Source of the DNA: Rapana venosa
Taxonomy: Eukaryota; Mollusca; Gastropoda; Neogastropoda; Muricidae
Assembly: GCA_028751875.1 (NCBI GenBank)
Contig: CM054141.1
Coordinates: 67,486,922 to 67,550,921, forward strand
Direction of reading: 5' to 3'
DNA length: 64,000 bases
The position numbers were made by a program, and so were the translations under genes. Below the pieces are notes generated by a model. It ran no database searches. It was given only the letters and a program-made list of their open reading frames with translations, and was not told where the DNA came from. Of this stretch, positions 11,920 through 25,459 are shown piece after piece (within the stretch, counting starts at the first letter, position 1; every line of letters begins with the position of its first letter).

Positions 11920-12052
11920 CACACACACACGCACGCACACACCACACACCAACACACACACACACACACACACACACTCGCACGCACCACGCGCACGCAC
12001 GCACCACACACACACACACACGCACGCACGCACGCACGCGCGCGCGCGAAAG
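11920..12052. repeat. (CA)n / (GCAC)n microsatellite
   Basis: CA repeats mixed with GCAC and CGCG units. Confidence 0.9.
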
Positions 12053-12123
12053 CAAGAGTAATGAGTTACATCACCAAGTCATATGGCTGGTAAAGATCAT
12101 CTTGCAAGGCTGTCTATAGTACC

Positions 12124-12172
12124 AGGGGGGAGGGGGGGGGGGGGGGGGGGGGGGAGGGGGGGGGGGAGGGGG
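12124..12172. repeat. Poly-G tract
   Basis: About 48 bp almost entirely G. Confidence 0.9.
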
Positions 12173-12214
12173 GATGTATCATAAAGTGAACATGCCTGAA
12201 GTGTGTTGCAGCAA

Positions 12215-13540
12215 GCTGGGAGTAATAACCCACTGGGCGTGGTAAAAAAAAAAAAGCAGCTAATTAGGCACACATTCCTATGTGCCAATATTGTACATGG
12301 CGGAATATGCCAAGTCCTTGACCTGGGCTGACCTGGCAACACCTGCCACCAACAGCCATCATCTGACTGCCATGACAATGTGTGCAGCACATCATCATGC
12401 CTTCTCGAACAGTTTTTACAACAGACTTTCAGAAACCCATGCGGATGAAAACATCAACTGAGATCCTGTATGCGAACACAGGCAGAAAGTTGTGCACAGG
12501 TTAAAACTTAGCCCACTTTTCCTAGACAGTTAAGAGTACATCAGTTGTAGCTGCTGGATGTGTGACATGGGCATACCCAGCATGCACCCAGCTACTTGGA
12601 GAAGGAATGGTCTGCCAGGTCCAAAGTGCTCACAACACAGCCTGAAAAATTCAGCGCCATACCACAAAGACCCCTCAAGGAGTGAGGAGAGAAATTTAAG
12701 TTGAAAAGTGTAATGCATGCAGTGCTCCAACGCTTTTCCAAGGAGTTAAGAGAGAAGAGTAAGTGGGAAAAAATAAAATCCTGTTCCTCAGGTTGGATGG
12801 TTGATTGTATTAAAGTCCCATTGGAGTTATCTGAGTTAGGGACTGGAACTAAAAGCAGCTAGACATGTATCTCTCTCACTCTTCCACCACACCAGCCCCT
12901 GACTGAAAAAAAACATGCAGTGCCCCAATAGCTCCTCAACCAGTTACCGGAGAAGTTTCAATCAATCGTAACAGTAGGTCTAGAAATTGTTACCACATTG
13001 CCCATCACACTGTGGTAGAGTTTGCATGAAAGTTGTTCAGACCTGCTGTGGTGTTCTTACAAACCAAGATGTCAAGAAGAGACTGACTCAATGCTAAACT
13101 GTTAGCTTGAAAACAGCCTGTAGGGCTATGTGCCTCTAACACACATGTATACATCCATGTACAGGATGGTAGCAAAACTATTTACTCTTCTGTTCAGCTA
13201 GTACAACAGTATGGTAGGGGTGTGATGTGCCTGCTTCTAGATCTATTGTTGTTAGCTTAGTGTTTGAAAAGTAGTGACAAAGCTCTCACCTATTGTTACA
13301 AGCTTACTGTTTGAAAAGTAGCTCTCTCTCTCTCTCTCTCTCTCTCTCGCTCTCTCTCACTCTCTCTCTCTCACCGCCTACACGGCAGGTAGTTAGGTGA
13401 TGACCATTCATGGCAGGTGTTGCCAGGTCAGGCCAGGTCAAGGACTTGCCATGTCTCAGTAAGTATCGGCACACAGGTGTGTGCGCCCGATTAGCTTCGT
13501 TTGTACGGTGACCAGTGGGTTATTTTAACCAGCATACCAG
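12215..13540. mobile_element. Region bounded by ~150-bp inverted repeats
   Basis: The left arm (12215-12366) and right arm (13391-13540) are inverted copies. Both contain ggcaggtgttgccaggtcag or its near variant, ccaggtcaaggactt, a gattagct/aattagct block and cagtgggttatt, in the same order when one is reverse complemented. The 1.0-kb spacer has no gene apart from a (CT)n run at 13322-13373. It could be a non-autonomous foldback/MITE-type element or two head-to-head repeats. Confidence 0.6.
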
Positions 13541-13901
13541 GGGCTGGGGTCCGATACCTAGTAGTGTATTGGTACTACGGAGCTTCTACTGTGTCGGAAG
13601 TTTCAAATTATATTTTTCACAATGATAAGGGGTTACAGAAACTGTTTGTGATGAGCAGTACCAGTGATTGCGTACAAAATTCTGACGAGAGTCATTTGTG
13701 TTTCCATAGTAGTTTTTCTCCCACTTAAAACGTAACAATGAGTGTTAAAAAATCATAATGGTAATTTTTACAAAGTATTTTGATATATTAACCTTGAAAC
13801 TTTTTTGTTGGTTTTGGGGTGGGGTTTTTTTGGGTTCAACACTGTTCAAGAATGACGAAATGATTCAAAAGGGTATATTTTCATGATAAAGAGTTACGGG
13901 A

Positions 13902-13920
13902 CCCCCCCCCCCCCCCCCTT

Positions 13921-13965
<45 letters not shown>
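13902..13965. repeat. Poly-C and (CA)n tract
   Basis: C run of about 17 bp followed by a CA run of about 42 bp. Confidence 0.95.
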
Positions 13966-13967
<2 letters not shown>

Positions 13968-14205
13968 TCAAGGTGAAAGTTAATGTTCGTGACAACACCC
14001 TTGGTCGTGGATTGATGGTACCTGAAGCATCAAAATCATAATTTTGGTATAAACAAAAAGTAAACTTGGTATACAAACACGATTTTTCTTGTGTTTTTTT
14101 TTTTGGCGTATCATTTTAAAAATGCATATGGTTTTTGACACTTTTGATCTCTGCAGTACTTGTGCCCACTAATTGTGTGTTGTGTCCTAAAATGGTTCTA
14201 TCTAT

Positions 14206-14757
14206 CTATCTATCTGTCCCGTAGTCTGACGACCGTGGGGGCACCCTCAAAGACTCAGCAACCAGTTCCCTCCATTCCTCTCTCTGTTCTGCCTTTCTCA
14301 GGGTTTTGTTGAGTTCTAGGCCTGTCCATTCACTGATGTTATCCTCCCAGCTCTTCCTTGGTCTGCCTCTTCTTCTTCCTCCTTGGACAGTGCCTTGCAA
14401 AACTGTCTTTGTAATTCCTTGGGATCTTGTGACATGCCCATACCACTTAAGTTTACGCTTTTTCACGATCGTTAGAAGGTTCTCATAGGGTCCAATGGTT
14501 TGCTGGATTCTGTTATGCACGCTTTCGTTGCTTATGTGGTCTTTGTAAGAGATGCCAAGGAGTCTCCGAAAGCATCTCATCTCCACTGCCTGTACTCTTC
14601 TCTCCAAATCTGCAGTCAGGGTCCATGATTCACAGGCATACAGAAATATGGATATGACAAGGGAGCGCATTAGTCTGATCTTGGAGATAAGTGAGATATT
14701 CTTGTCTCTCCAGATGGTGTTTAGTTTTGACAAAGCTGTTATTGTCTGTGCAGTCGT
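14206..14757 (-). mobile_element. LINE (RTE-like) 3' end with reverse-transcriptase C-terminus
   Basis: The minus strand is open for about 175 codons and encodes the C-terminal region after the reverse-transcriptase domain of an RTE-type non-LTR retrotransposon. Recognisable pieces are FLYACESWTLTADLERRVQA, EMRCFRRLLGISYKDH, KRKLKWYGHVTRS, GRRRGRPRKSWEDN and a C-terminal VPPRSSDYGTDR. The element ends in a (GATA)n tail at 14198-14215, as expected for RTE-like 3' ends. The frame stays open upstream to about 14757, where an R5 repeat replaces it, so the copy is strongly 5'-truncated. The intact frame implies a fairly recent insertion. Confidence 0.9.
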
Positions 14758-14767
14758 TTGGTTATGG

Positions 14768-15215
14768 TTGTCGTCATAAAATGGACAGGTTGAACAGAGA
14801 TAAGAACTACTCTTAACTTGGACACTTGCGTCCTCCTTCCCTTCACCAGGGGGCTGTCAGTGCGCAGCCTGCAAATCGCAAGACAAACGATTCCATGTCT
14901 GACAATTCCTCTTGTCTTTGCGAGCGTGCCAGTCAGGCAAAACAACGGATTTTCCATTTTCACGTGAAAATTAGGGGGGTACTAGTTTGTATGCTTAGCA
15001 GTCTGGTCTGGGTGTTTATTTACAGATGTAATATATATATAAATATATATATATATATTACTGACATTATATTGGATAGTATTTTCGCGTGTGGTTGGTA
15101 TAAGACAATGTGCAGAGCAGTTTAAACAGAATTTCCAGTTACGTCCGGAGCAGGTTTGTGCACTTGAAGGCCTTAATCCAGTTAGTGACAAAAACACCCT
15201 GTAAGGACACCACAC
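14768..15215 (+). repeat. R5 repeat, copy 2
   Basis: Pairs with 7730-8205 over most of its length, same orientation, with an added (AT)n run at 15031-15059. It abuts the truncated end of the LINE. Confidence 0.7.
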
Positions 15216-15271
15216 AGTCTAGTCATGTCACTCACTGTGTATAAGAAGGGAAAGGCAAGGGAAGGAGGGGT

Positions 15272-15325
15272 ACTATACTATACTATACTATACTATACTA
15301 TACTATACTATACTAGACTATGCTA
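15272..15325. repeat. (ATACT)n microsatellite
   Basis: About ten copies of a 5-bp unit. Confidence 0.95.
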
Positions 15326-15671
15326 CAGTTGTGTGAAAGGGATTGTAGGTAGGAAGGGCTCATTAAGCTTTCCTTATCCCTGCTCTGTCTGAAATCTTTG
15401 GACTTTTTTTTCTTTTCTTCTTTTTTCCCTTTTTTTCTTCTTTTTTTTTTTTCTTTTGTTGTGGCTGTGAAATCTTACTGTTTCTGTAGGTAGCTTTTCC
15501 CGCTCTTTGGCGATGTTTGGATGGTAGGTTTGGTTGTGTGTTTTGTTTTGGTTTTTTGTTTTTGTTTTTGTTTGTATTTTGTTTTTCTCATGTATATTAA
15601 TTTTGTGGTTGATGTTTTTCTTTTTGTGTTGGGGTGTGTATGTAATATAAATTCAGACTGGGTCCCCCACC

Positions 15672-15676
<5 letters not shown>

Positions 15677-15735
<59 letters not shown>

Positions 15736-15979
15736 CTGTCTCTCTCTCTCTCTATCTCTCTCTCTCTATCTCTCTCTCTCTTTCTCTGTATGTGTGTGTG
15801 TGTGTTTGTGTGTGTAATATTTATTTATCTTTGAAAAGTAATGTATGGTATTTGCGTGTGTACACCGCCCCTCCCCCCCCTCCCCCTCCAACAGAGGTGT
15901 TGCTGAGTGGTATTGCTTTTTCAGTGAATCTCATCCCTCCCCCCCCCCCCCCCCCACTCCCCTCGTTTCTTCCTACTGG

Positions 15980-16028
<49 letters not shown>

Positions 16029-16112
16029 ACTGAGAGAGAGAGAGAGAGAGAGAGAGTATGTGTGTGTGTGTGTATGTGTCTATGATTGTCTGCTTAACTG
16101 CAACACCGGTTG

Positions 16113-16147
<35 letters not shown>

Positions 16148-16150
16148 ACT

Positions 16151-16221
<71 letters not shown>

Positions 16222-16326
16222 TATGTGTGTGTTTTGTGTATGTGTCTATGATTGTCTGCCTAACTGCAACACCGGTTGTCGTGTTTGTGTGTGTGTGTGT
16301 GAATGTGTGTGCTCTCTCTCTCGCTC

Positions 16327-16422
<96 letters not shown>

Positions 16423-17085
16423 TCACCTGTAGTTTCCCCACCTCCAGCCCCCCATCCCTCCTGTGCCCCTCACTTGTCACCTTCGCCCCTTACCTGGTCT
16501 GTTTTTCTTTGCTACCTGCTGTTTCTTAATGCCCTCTGCTCCGTCCCCATCCTCCACCCCCCCCCCCCCTTCCCCTCCAATGTCTCTCTCACCCCCCCCC
16601 CCCCCCCCCCCCCCCTCCCCTTCCTTCTCTTGGCTGTTTCAGTTTTTTCCCCCACTTCTATTTTCGTTCTGCTAGCTGGGTGGTGTTGCTTTTCCAGTGA
16701 ATCTGACCCCCCCCCCCCCCCCACCCCCCTTCCCCCTTTCTTCCTACTGGCTCTGTGTGTGTGTGCGTGCGTGCGTGTGTGTGTGGTGTATGGCGTATGT
16801 GTTGTGTTGTGTATGTGTGTGGTGTGTGAATTCCTTGTGTGTGTGTGCGTGTGTATTGTGTGGGTGTGTGTATTCCTTGTGTGAGTGTTTTTGTGTGTAT
16901 GCGTGTGTATGTGTGTGGTGTGTATATTCCTTGTGTTGTGAGTGTGTGTGTGTGTGTATTCCTTGTGTGGTGTGTGTGTGTATGTGTGGTGTGTGTATTC
17001 CTTGTGTGTGTGTATGTGTGTGTGTGTATTCCTTGTGTGTGTGTGTATGTGTGTGTGTGTATTCCTTGTGTGTGTGTGTGGTTCA
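15677..17085. repeat. Complex of CT, GT, GA and poly-C tracts with internal duplications
   Basis: CT block at 15677-15782, poly-C at 15938-15955, then GT/GA blocks. The phrase gattgtctgc..taactgcaacaccggttgtcg occurs at about 16085 and 16252. The phrase ttcagtgaatct..cttcctactggctctgtgtg occurs at about 15929 and 16694. At 16830-17080 a minisatellite of attccttgtgtgtgtg units runs for about eight copies. Confidence 0.9.
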
Positions 17086-17230
17086 GGGGTTAGACAGAGT
17101 GCAGCACATTCCAGACAGTTAAAGACACGTACACCTGACAGCTAGGAACGAAGGGAAGAGTTTTTCGCCACTGCGCGCCGCGTCTCTCGGGAAAGCTTGG
17201 GTGTTCAACTAGCATTAGGCTAGAAGGACG

Positions 17231-17837
<607 letters not shown>

Positions 17838-17879
17838 TTATTATTGTTATTTTCTTCATCGGATTCTTTTTTCTTTTGG

Positions 17880-17898
17880 ACTTCTTTTTCTTCTCCAT

Positions 17899-17930
<32 letters not shown>

Positions 17931-17975
17931 GCACAACCACCACCACCACCACCACCACCACCACCCACCATCATT
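17880..17975. repeat. (CAT)n, (CAG)n and (CAC)n triplets
   Basis: Three successive triplet blocks. Confidence 0.9.
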
Positions 17976-18395
17976 TTCTTGCATTCTGATCTTAACATTG
18001 TTATCCTCGTCTTCCTCCATTCTTCGTCTCATTTCTTTCTCTGAGAAGGTGGGTGGGTGAAAAAGAAAAACAAACAACAAAACATTTAGAACCTATTATA
18101 ACATATCGTTGGAGAGGAGACTAAGAGACGGTAAGACGAGAAGAAAGAAGATAAAGAATGTAAATGGTAATAAAAATTATATTATTAGTTTTTAAAAAAT
18201 TCCCAGGAGAAAATCATGATATAGCTGGAAATTCCCAAGATACTGACACAAGAGATGGAAACTCCTGTCTTCGTGGGTTGAAAAATCTCCGCACGAAAAT
18301 AGCTTATGATGCATGCGGTTCCTAACAATCTGACCAGTTATCTGTGTGTGTGTGTGTGCATGCCTTGAAAGAGCGGTAGATCCTATGCAAGCGAT
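17976..18395. other. No recognisable feature
   Basis: AT-rich DNA without a gene or repeat I can name. Confidence 0.4.
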
Positions 18396-18413
18396 ATGAT
18401 GATGATGATGATG

Positions 18414-18477
<64 letters not shown>

Positions 18478-18482
18478 TGTGT
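18396..18482. repeat. (ATG)n and (GT)n microsatellite
   Basis: Short ATG triplet block then a GT run of about 68 bp. Confidence 0.95.
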
Positions 18483-18785
18483 GTGAGTGAGCTAACAGCA
18501 AGTCTCATTGATCATTCAAACCTGTTAACGTCTTTCAACTGACGGGGAAGTATGCGACGACGTTACTCCGCGCATCAGCCGGCAAATCTAGCAGGTTGTT
18601 GTTGTTGTGTGTTGTTGCTGTTGTTTGTTTGTTTGTTTGTTTTTAAATGGTACACACGCATGTGTGACGAACATAGTCTCTGGCACAAACTAGATGGATG
18701 GCATTGCGGTATCGTACCCATCTGAAAAGAAAGATGATGAATATGGTTCTTGTCTGAGATTATTTCCCCTTCCAGTGAACCATGA

Positions 18786-18862
18786 GTGGTGATGGTGGTG
18801 GTGTGTGTGTGGGTGGTGGTGGTGGTGTGTGTGGTGGTGGTGGTGGTGTGTGTGTGTATGCA
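18786..18862. repeat. (GGT)n / (GT)n microsatellite
   Basis: Alternating GGT and GT runs. Confidence 0.9.
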
Positions 18863-18884
18863 TGGTAAGAACTAAAATGAAAAG

Positions 18885-19195
18885 TTCCCCGTGGGGATGC
18901 CAGGGGCCTGTCAATATAAATATCATCCCCACCCTCTGGAAATTCTGTGCAAAGAATTCACTCTTTTCTATCCCTCTCCTTGTTTCAGCCTCCTTCTTGT
19001 CTGTCTCCTGCCTTTTTGATCCACTGTCCTGCCTTTTATTCCCCAGAAAGACTTACAAAAATAACAATTCTCTGCCACGCCGAAGTCGGATGCGCTGGGC
19101 CTGACTTGTCAGGCGCTTAACGGCAGTGCAACGCAAAGCGTTTTTACTCATGTGACAGACAACAATAGTTGCTGTCTGAGCGTTCAACGAAGAAG
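18885..19195 (-). mobile_element. R3 element copy
   Basis: Starts with ccccgtggggatgccag, includes tctggaaattctgtgc and ggcctgacttgtcaggcgc, and ends near tgacagacaacaatagttgc. Full-length match to the other R3 copies. Confidence 0.9.
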
Positions 19196-19439
19196 GACGA
19201 AGAGAAAGAAGGGAAATGTGTATTTCGATACTGGCCGCATCGTACGGTAGACATAGGTGGCTCTCCCCAAAGACTGCGCTTGGCACTGCTGTTCCAGATT
19301 CCGACAGGCAATTACCAATGCCATTATATTAAAAACAACAACAAAACAACAAAAAAGCGCAGCAGCAGCCTTACTCTACAACCCAAAACTCCAGTGCTTA
19401 CTATTAGTTCATATATAGCAACTTGAGAGTAATGGTTGG

Positions 19440-19493
19440 TTTGGTGTGTGTGTGTGTGTGTGTGGTGTGTGTGTGTGGTGTGTGTGTGTGAGA

Positions 19494-19562
<69 letters not shown>
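19440..19562. repeat. (GT)n and (GA)n microsatellite
   Basis: GT run followed by a GA run of about 65 bp. Confidence 0.95.
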
Positions 19563-19564
<2 letters not shown>

Positions 19565-20480
19565 AGTTTCTTCATAGGAATGTTGGTACTGCTTTCACTG
19601 TTCAGTGTAAGCCTATCTCTATCTTATGAAAATGTATCCTTTTAAAAAAAAAGTTGCTCGTTTGATTTTGCTCTTATTCCGTTCTTTCATTAATCTCTTT
19701 CTTGCACAATGTCATTTTATGCCTTTCCAGTCAGCAATCCTGCCTTCGTAAGGTCCTTGTAGTTTTGTTTTCTGTTTTGTGATTTTTTTTAAAGGGGGGG
19801 GGGGGGGGGTGTAAAGGGGTTGCTCACATTAGATGCTGAGAAAGATAAAATCATTTGAGGTTGCTTTTATAGCAGTTTGTTGAAGACTGCATCTCATTAG
19901 AAGGGAGAGACAGACAGACAGAAGATTGGATCATATCTAACGCTGGCCAATAGTTTTCTTGCCTTTGCCACGAGCATAGGAATTTCATTCTAGAGTCTTT
20001 TTCGCATAATACAGTTTCGTTTATCTTCACATTTTGATTAATGTGAAGTATTTAGTTATCTTTCATATATACTTGTAAACTGGGTGGTGGCTGCGGTGGC
20101 TGAAGTGATAGTGGCGGTGGTGGTGATCGTATTGTCTGTACATGTGTGTGCGTGTGTATGTGCACGCATGCGTGCGTTTACGTCCACGCGCACGCGCGTG
20201 AGTTTGTATGTTTAAAAGAGAGCAAGTGAAGAATTATGTGAGGTAAGTGTTGGCTAAAAAAAAAAAAAAAAAGAAGAAGTGATAATATAGTGACATAGAC
20301 TAGGTGCGTATTTGAACTCCAAACACAAGCCATGCCGGTGTGTTGGTGTACTGGAACCCTACCTCTTGGCATTTTACCAAACATCTAATCACCCTCCCTT
20401 CCTCCCTCCCTCCGTCTGCCTGTCTGTCTGTCTGCCTGCCTGCCTTCATGATGTTGGGAGAGGGGGGAGGAGGCATAATT
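19563..20480. other. No recognisable feature
   Basis: Unremarkable DNA with a poly-G at about 19794-19809, a poly-A at about 20257-20271 and a CCTC/CTGC-rich stretch at 20390-20445. No coding signal. Confidence 0.4.
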
Positions 20481-20482
20481 GG

Positions 20483-20489
20483 GTGGGGG

Positions 20490-20538
<49 letters not shown>
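20483..20538. repeat. Poly-G tract (~50 bp)
   Basis: Nearly pure G over about 50 bp. Confidence 0.95.
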
Positions 20539-20539
<1 letters not shown>

Positions 20540-21064
20540 GACGAAACAAGAGACAAGTATTGCACCTTCACGGCATGTGCAGCAAGCCCGTCACGGGTCT
20601 GTCTGTCGTGTGTGAGTTGATGCTTACCTATCGCGACGTACTCATGAGCGAGGTTCGTTCCGGTTATTTTTGTGTGTGTGCTCACTTTTTGATCCCGGAA
20701 GTCGTTCAGCTCACTTCCGCTCACAGATTGTTTGGGTTGTTGCCGTTTTTTTTGTAGGTTTGTTTTGTTTTGTTTTGTTGTTGTTGTTAGCTGTGTGATT
20801 AATTCATTCTTGGAACGTTGCGAGTCTATTATCTGCGGTACTAATGGTGGAAACTTGAAATAAAGCTGCAATTATTTCATGTTTTACTTGGAATATATAT
20901 TATGTTCACACTGTGTCCTGAATTCCCTGCAGCAGGGAGGTCATATACGTTTTTATCAGTGTTTATGTTACTCCAGTAGATTGTGTCCATCTGTACAAGT
21001 GGTTACACTACTTCGTATCCTCCGAAAATGTGTTTGCAGAGTAGGTATTCAGATAATGTGGTTC

Positions 21065-21347
21065 ACTCCCCTATGGGGATACCTGGGGCCTGTCAGTATG
21101 AATAACATCCCCACCTTCTGGAAATTCTGTGCTAGGAATTCCCTCTTTTCTCTCACTCTGTTTGTTTCCCATTTTTCTTCCTGTCACCTTCTTCTTGTCT
21201 GTTTTCTGCCTTCTTGGTCCATTTTCCTGCCTTTTTTCCCCCCAGAAAAACTTAAAAGATAAATTACCATTCTCTCCCACTCTGATTAAGTCAGCGTAAC
21301 GCATTTTCGCTTCCATGATAGACAACAGCAGTTGCTGTCCGAGTTGA
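21065..21347 (-). mobile_element. R3 element copy
   Basis: Starts at cccctatggggatacctg and runs to gatagacaacagcagttgc. The central part that carries gtcaggcgcttaacggc in other copies is shortened here. Confidence 0.88.
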
Positions 21348-21495
21348 AGAAGAAGGAAGACAGAAGAAGAAGGAGAAGAAGAAGGAGGAGAAGAAGAAGA
21401 AGAAGAAGAAGAAGAAGAAGAAGAAGAAGGAGGAGGAGGAGAAGAAGCAGGAGGAGGAGGAGAAGAAGAAGCAGGAGGAGGAGGAGGAGGAGAGC
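21348..21495. repeat. (GAA)n / (GGA)n triplets
   Basis: Purine-only triplet repeat of about 145 bp; could form triplex DNA. Confidence 0.95.
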
Positions 21496-21747
21496 CTCCA
21501 GTCTTCTAGCTGTTCAGGAGTACCTGTGCTGCTGGCAGAGCTAGAGCGGGAGACTAGATAGATGCTCTGCATTCCCTGTAGCAGTGAGGCCAGGGCAGGC
21601 CATGTGCGTGTTTATCAGTGTGTATGTTACTCTTCGGGGGATTCTGTTCATCATCTGTTAAAGTGGTTACACTACTTTGTATCTACTAATTATTTTTTAA
21701 AAATTGCTCACACAGTATGTATTCAGATAATGTAGTTCACAATCATA

Positions 21748-21982
21748 CACATACTTATACACAAGCATGTGTGTGCGTGTACATACATGTACACGCATGA
21801 ACGCATACACATGCACACACACAAAAACCACACACACCAACACCACACACACACACACACCACACACAACACACACACACACACACACACACAACACAAC
21901 ACACACACCATTATCTTCGATTGGAAGAATAAAGTAAAATAAAAAATAAAATAAATCCACACACACACACATACTCGCACGC

Positions 21983-22049
<67 letters not shown>

Positions 22050-22050
22050 T
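21748..22050. repeat. (CA)n microsatellite complex
   Basis: Interrupted CA runs on both sides of a short AT-rich segment, ending with an uninterrupted run of about 65 bp. Confidence 0.95.
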
Positions 22051-22297
22051 ATCGAGACAACCGATAGCCTTATTTTACCGAATTTATTCACTTGTTGTTG
22101 CACAAGTTGTTTACGGGGTGTTTGGGGGGCTATATATATATATATATATATATCTTATTTTGTGTTCTGCTGGGTAGATAAGAAATGTATCTGCGAAAAG
22201 TGTTGCTACTATAATATAAGGGCACCAGGAGTGCTTGAGGATGCGTTCAGTCATGAATCAAGAGAAGATTTTGTGTTGTGTCAGTGTGTTTAAGTTG

Positions 22298-22715
22298 GGG
22301 GGGGGGGGGGGGGGGGGGGGTGTGTGGGGGGGGGGGGGTTGGTGTGTGGGTGGGGGGTGTAGTGGGGGGGATGGGGAGGAGTGTCTGTTTTAATGAGAGA
22401 TGGATGGGGTGTTGTTTGTGTGTGTGGTGTGTGTGAGTGTGTGTGTGTGTGTGTGGTGTGTGTGTGTGTGTGTAAATGAGAGAGGGACGGGGAGAGAGTG
22501 TGTGTGTTTAAACTGTAGTGTGTGTGTGGGGTGGTGTGTGTTTGTGTGGTGTGTGTGTGTGTGTGTGTGTTGTAAATGAGAGAGGGACGGGTGGAGCGAG
22601 AGTGTGTGTAAGGAGAGAAGAGACGGGGAGAGAGAGTGTGGGAGAGAGCGTGTGGAATATGTGCGTCCGTGCGTGTGTGTGTGTGTGTGTGCGTGAGAGG
22701 AGAGAGAGGACGGAG

Positions 22716-22756
<41 letters not shown>

Positions 22757-22895
22757 TGTTTGTTTATAACTGTGGAATGTGTGTTATAGAGAGGGAAGAG
22801 AGAGAGAGGGGAGGGGGGGGGGGCTGGAAGAGTGTGTGTGTGTTTATAACTGTGGAATGTGTGTGTGTGTGTGTGTGTTGTGTGTGTGTATGTGT
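22298..22895. repeat. Poly-G and GT/GA minisatellite
   Basis: G runs (22298-22340) are followed by repeated units of aaatgagagagggacggg plus (GT)n and, later, ttataactgtggaatgtgtg. Confidence 0.9.
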
Positions 22896-23395
22896 AGCAC
22901 GTGTGTTTATGTGTATATGTGGACGTGGATGTGTGACTGTAATTATACAAATTACTGTGTTACCGCTTTGTACACAACTCGTTTTCTCCAGTAGTGAAAA
23001 TAATGGACCCTCTATTTCCACACTACTTCGTATTTCTCTGAAGACTGCGAGTCAGTGGTCTGTTAGCAGTAAACAAAGACTGTGTGCCTGCTGGTGTGCC
23101 TGCGCTTTGTTTTTTTGTTTTGTTTTTGTTTTTTACTTCTTTTCTTTCGTTTCTTTCATTATGACGTATTGATAACGATTTTTTAATATTTTTTGTATAG
23201 AATGGAGACAACTGTGATCTTGGCTGACTTATTGTGTAAAGATAGTTGAACGAAGCCATTTGAAAAAGCAGATTGTTTTGTTGGGGGAAGGGGGGTTGTT
23301 TTGTTTGTTTTTTTTTGTTTTTTATCAGTTAAAAATTTTTTTTTCAATGTCATTCTGTGTGTCTCCTTTTTCTTTTCTTCTTTCTTTTTTCTTTC

Positions 23396-23966
<571 letters not shown>

Positions 23967-24097
23967 CCCCAAATAGTGATAGGTTAGGGGGAAATATGTT
24001 ATATTCTGTTTAGAGCGCGTGTCATTTCTGATGTGTTTTGGAGGATAGTGTCTGATTATAAAGAGTAGTGTCAAATAATCTAGTATAGCGCAGTACA

Positions 24098-24446
24098 TTT
24101 TTATTTGTTTGTTTATTTATTTGAAATCTTTCATTTCGAGGATGATGAAATAAGCGCTCATGTGCTATTTCCTTTTTGTTTATTCTTTTTACATCCAGCC
24201 ACCAGGTATACATTTTCTGGAAGCTTTTCTTCTGCAGAATGTTGCCACGGACGACTCTCTTGTCCCTGTGGGTTCCTTTACGTGCGCTAAACGCGTGTCT
24301 CCGAAAGACTAGCACCCAGACCACCACTCACGGTCTAGTGGATGGGGGAGAAGTTTCGGACACAAACGGAGGCCGAACCCGGAGGGGATCCGGATCGAAC
24401 CCAGACTTTTCGCTTTTTAGGTGGGTGTTTTACCTCTAGACCACCG
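24098..24446 (-). mobile_element. tRNA-derived SINE with S1-type tail, full length
   Basis: On the minus strand the head reads cggtggtctagaggtaaaac (A box) and tctgggttcgatccgg (B box). The body ends in ggctggatgtaaaaa, and the tail in catcatcctcgaaatgaaag followed by (AAAT)n. The tail is the S1 tail, although the body differs from other S1 copies. Confidence 0.85.
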
Positions 24447-24490
24447 ATACACCTAGGCTTGTTAAAGAGCTTTCCCTCTTTAGTGTTCAT

Positions 24491-24577
24491 ACCCCCCCCC
24501 CCCCCCCCCCCCCTCTCTCTCTCTCTCTCTCTTCCTTTTGGCTGATACCTCTACTCTCTTTCCCCTTTTCTCTCTTC

Positions 24578-24631
<54 letters not shown>

Positions 24632-24840
24632 TTATTAATTCAGTTTTTATTAAGTTTTTACCGAGGAGGGAGGGCAGTTTTCTGGGCTTTTTTGCCACTA
24701 ATGTAAGCAACTGGAGCCCGCAAGACACCGCCCCGAAGCCTGCGTGGGGGGGGGGGGGGGGGGGGGGGGGGTGGTGTTATTTCTTGGAAAGGGGTTTGAG
24801 GTGGGAGTTGTGTTTGGGGGGGGGGGGGGGGGGGGGGGGT
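24491..24840. repeat. Poly-C, (CT)n and poly-G tracts
   Basis: C run at about 24492-24513, CT runs to 24625, and two G runs at about 24746-24771 and 24817-24839. Confidence 0.9.
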
Positions 24841-25426
24841 TGTGTGTGTTTTCGTTCTTTTGTTCGTTCGTTCTTTAGATTTTACGTTTTTCACTATCAG
24901 CGCGCTGTGTGTGTGAGAAAGAGACAGAGAGAGGGAGGGGAGAGGAGGAGAGAGAGAGAGAGAGAGTGTGTGTTGTGTGTGGGGGTTGTGTGTTTGGTTT
25001 GTTGTGTGTTTGGGTGCATGTGTGTATGTGTACGCGTGTGGTTCAGAATCCAGATTGGAGCTGACAGAATCTGGGATTATGTTAGGTAAACTGAACTTTT
25101 CGTTTTGTAAGGATGATGGAATAGGCTGTGTCAAGTCTGTAGATTCTATCATGTCGCGCGCGCGTTCTTTTTTGTGTGGCACGCACGCACACACCAAAAC
25201 GAGAACAGGAAAAACGCAAACAACTACCGTCCCTCCCCGGAAGAAAGAAAAGCTGCTCTCTGTCTCTGTCTCTCCTGTTTTCTTCCAACTGCCCCACCGC
25301 CCCCCTCCCCTTACCATACACAATCACACACACTTGGAGGCTGTGTGCATACAACTGGATGATTCTGTTCCCCCTTCCCATACCCCGCCCGCCATTCCCT
25401 CAGCTATTATGTTATGTATATGTAGA

Positions 25427-25427
25427 G

Positions 25428-25459
<32 letters not shown>

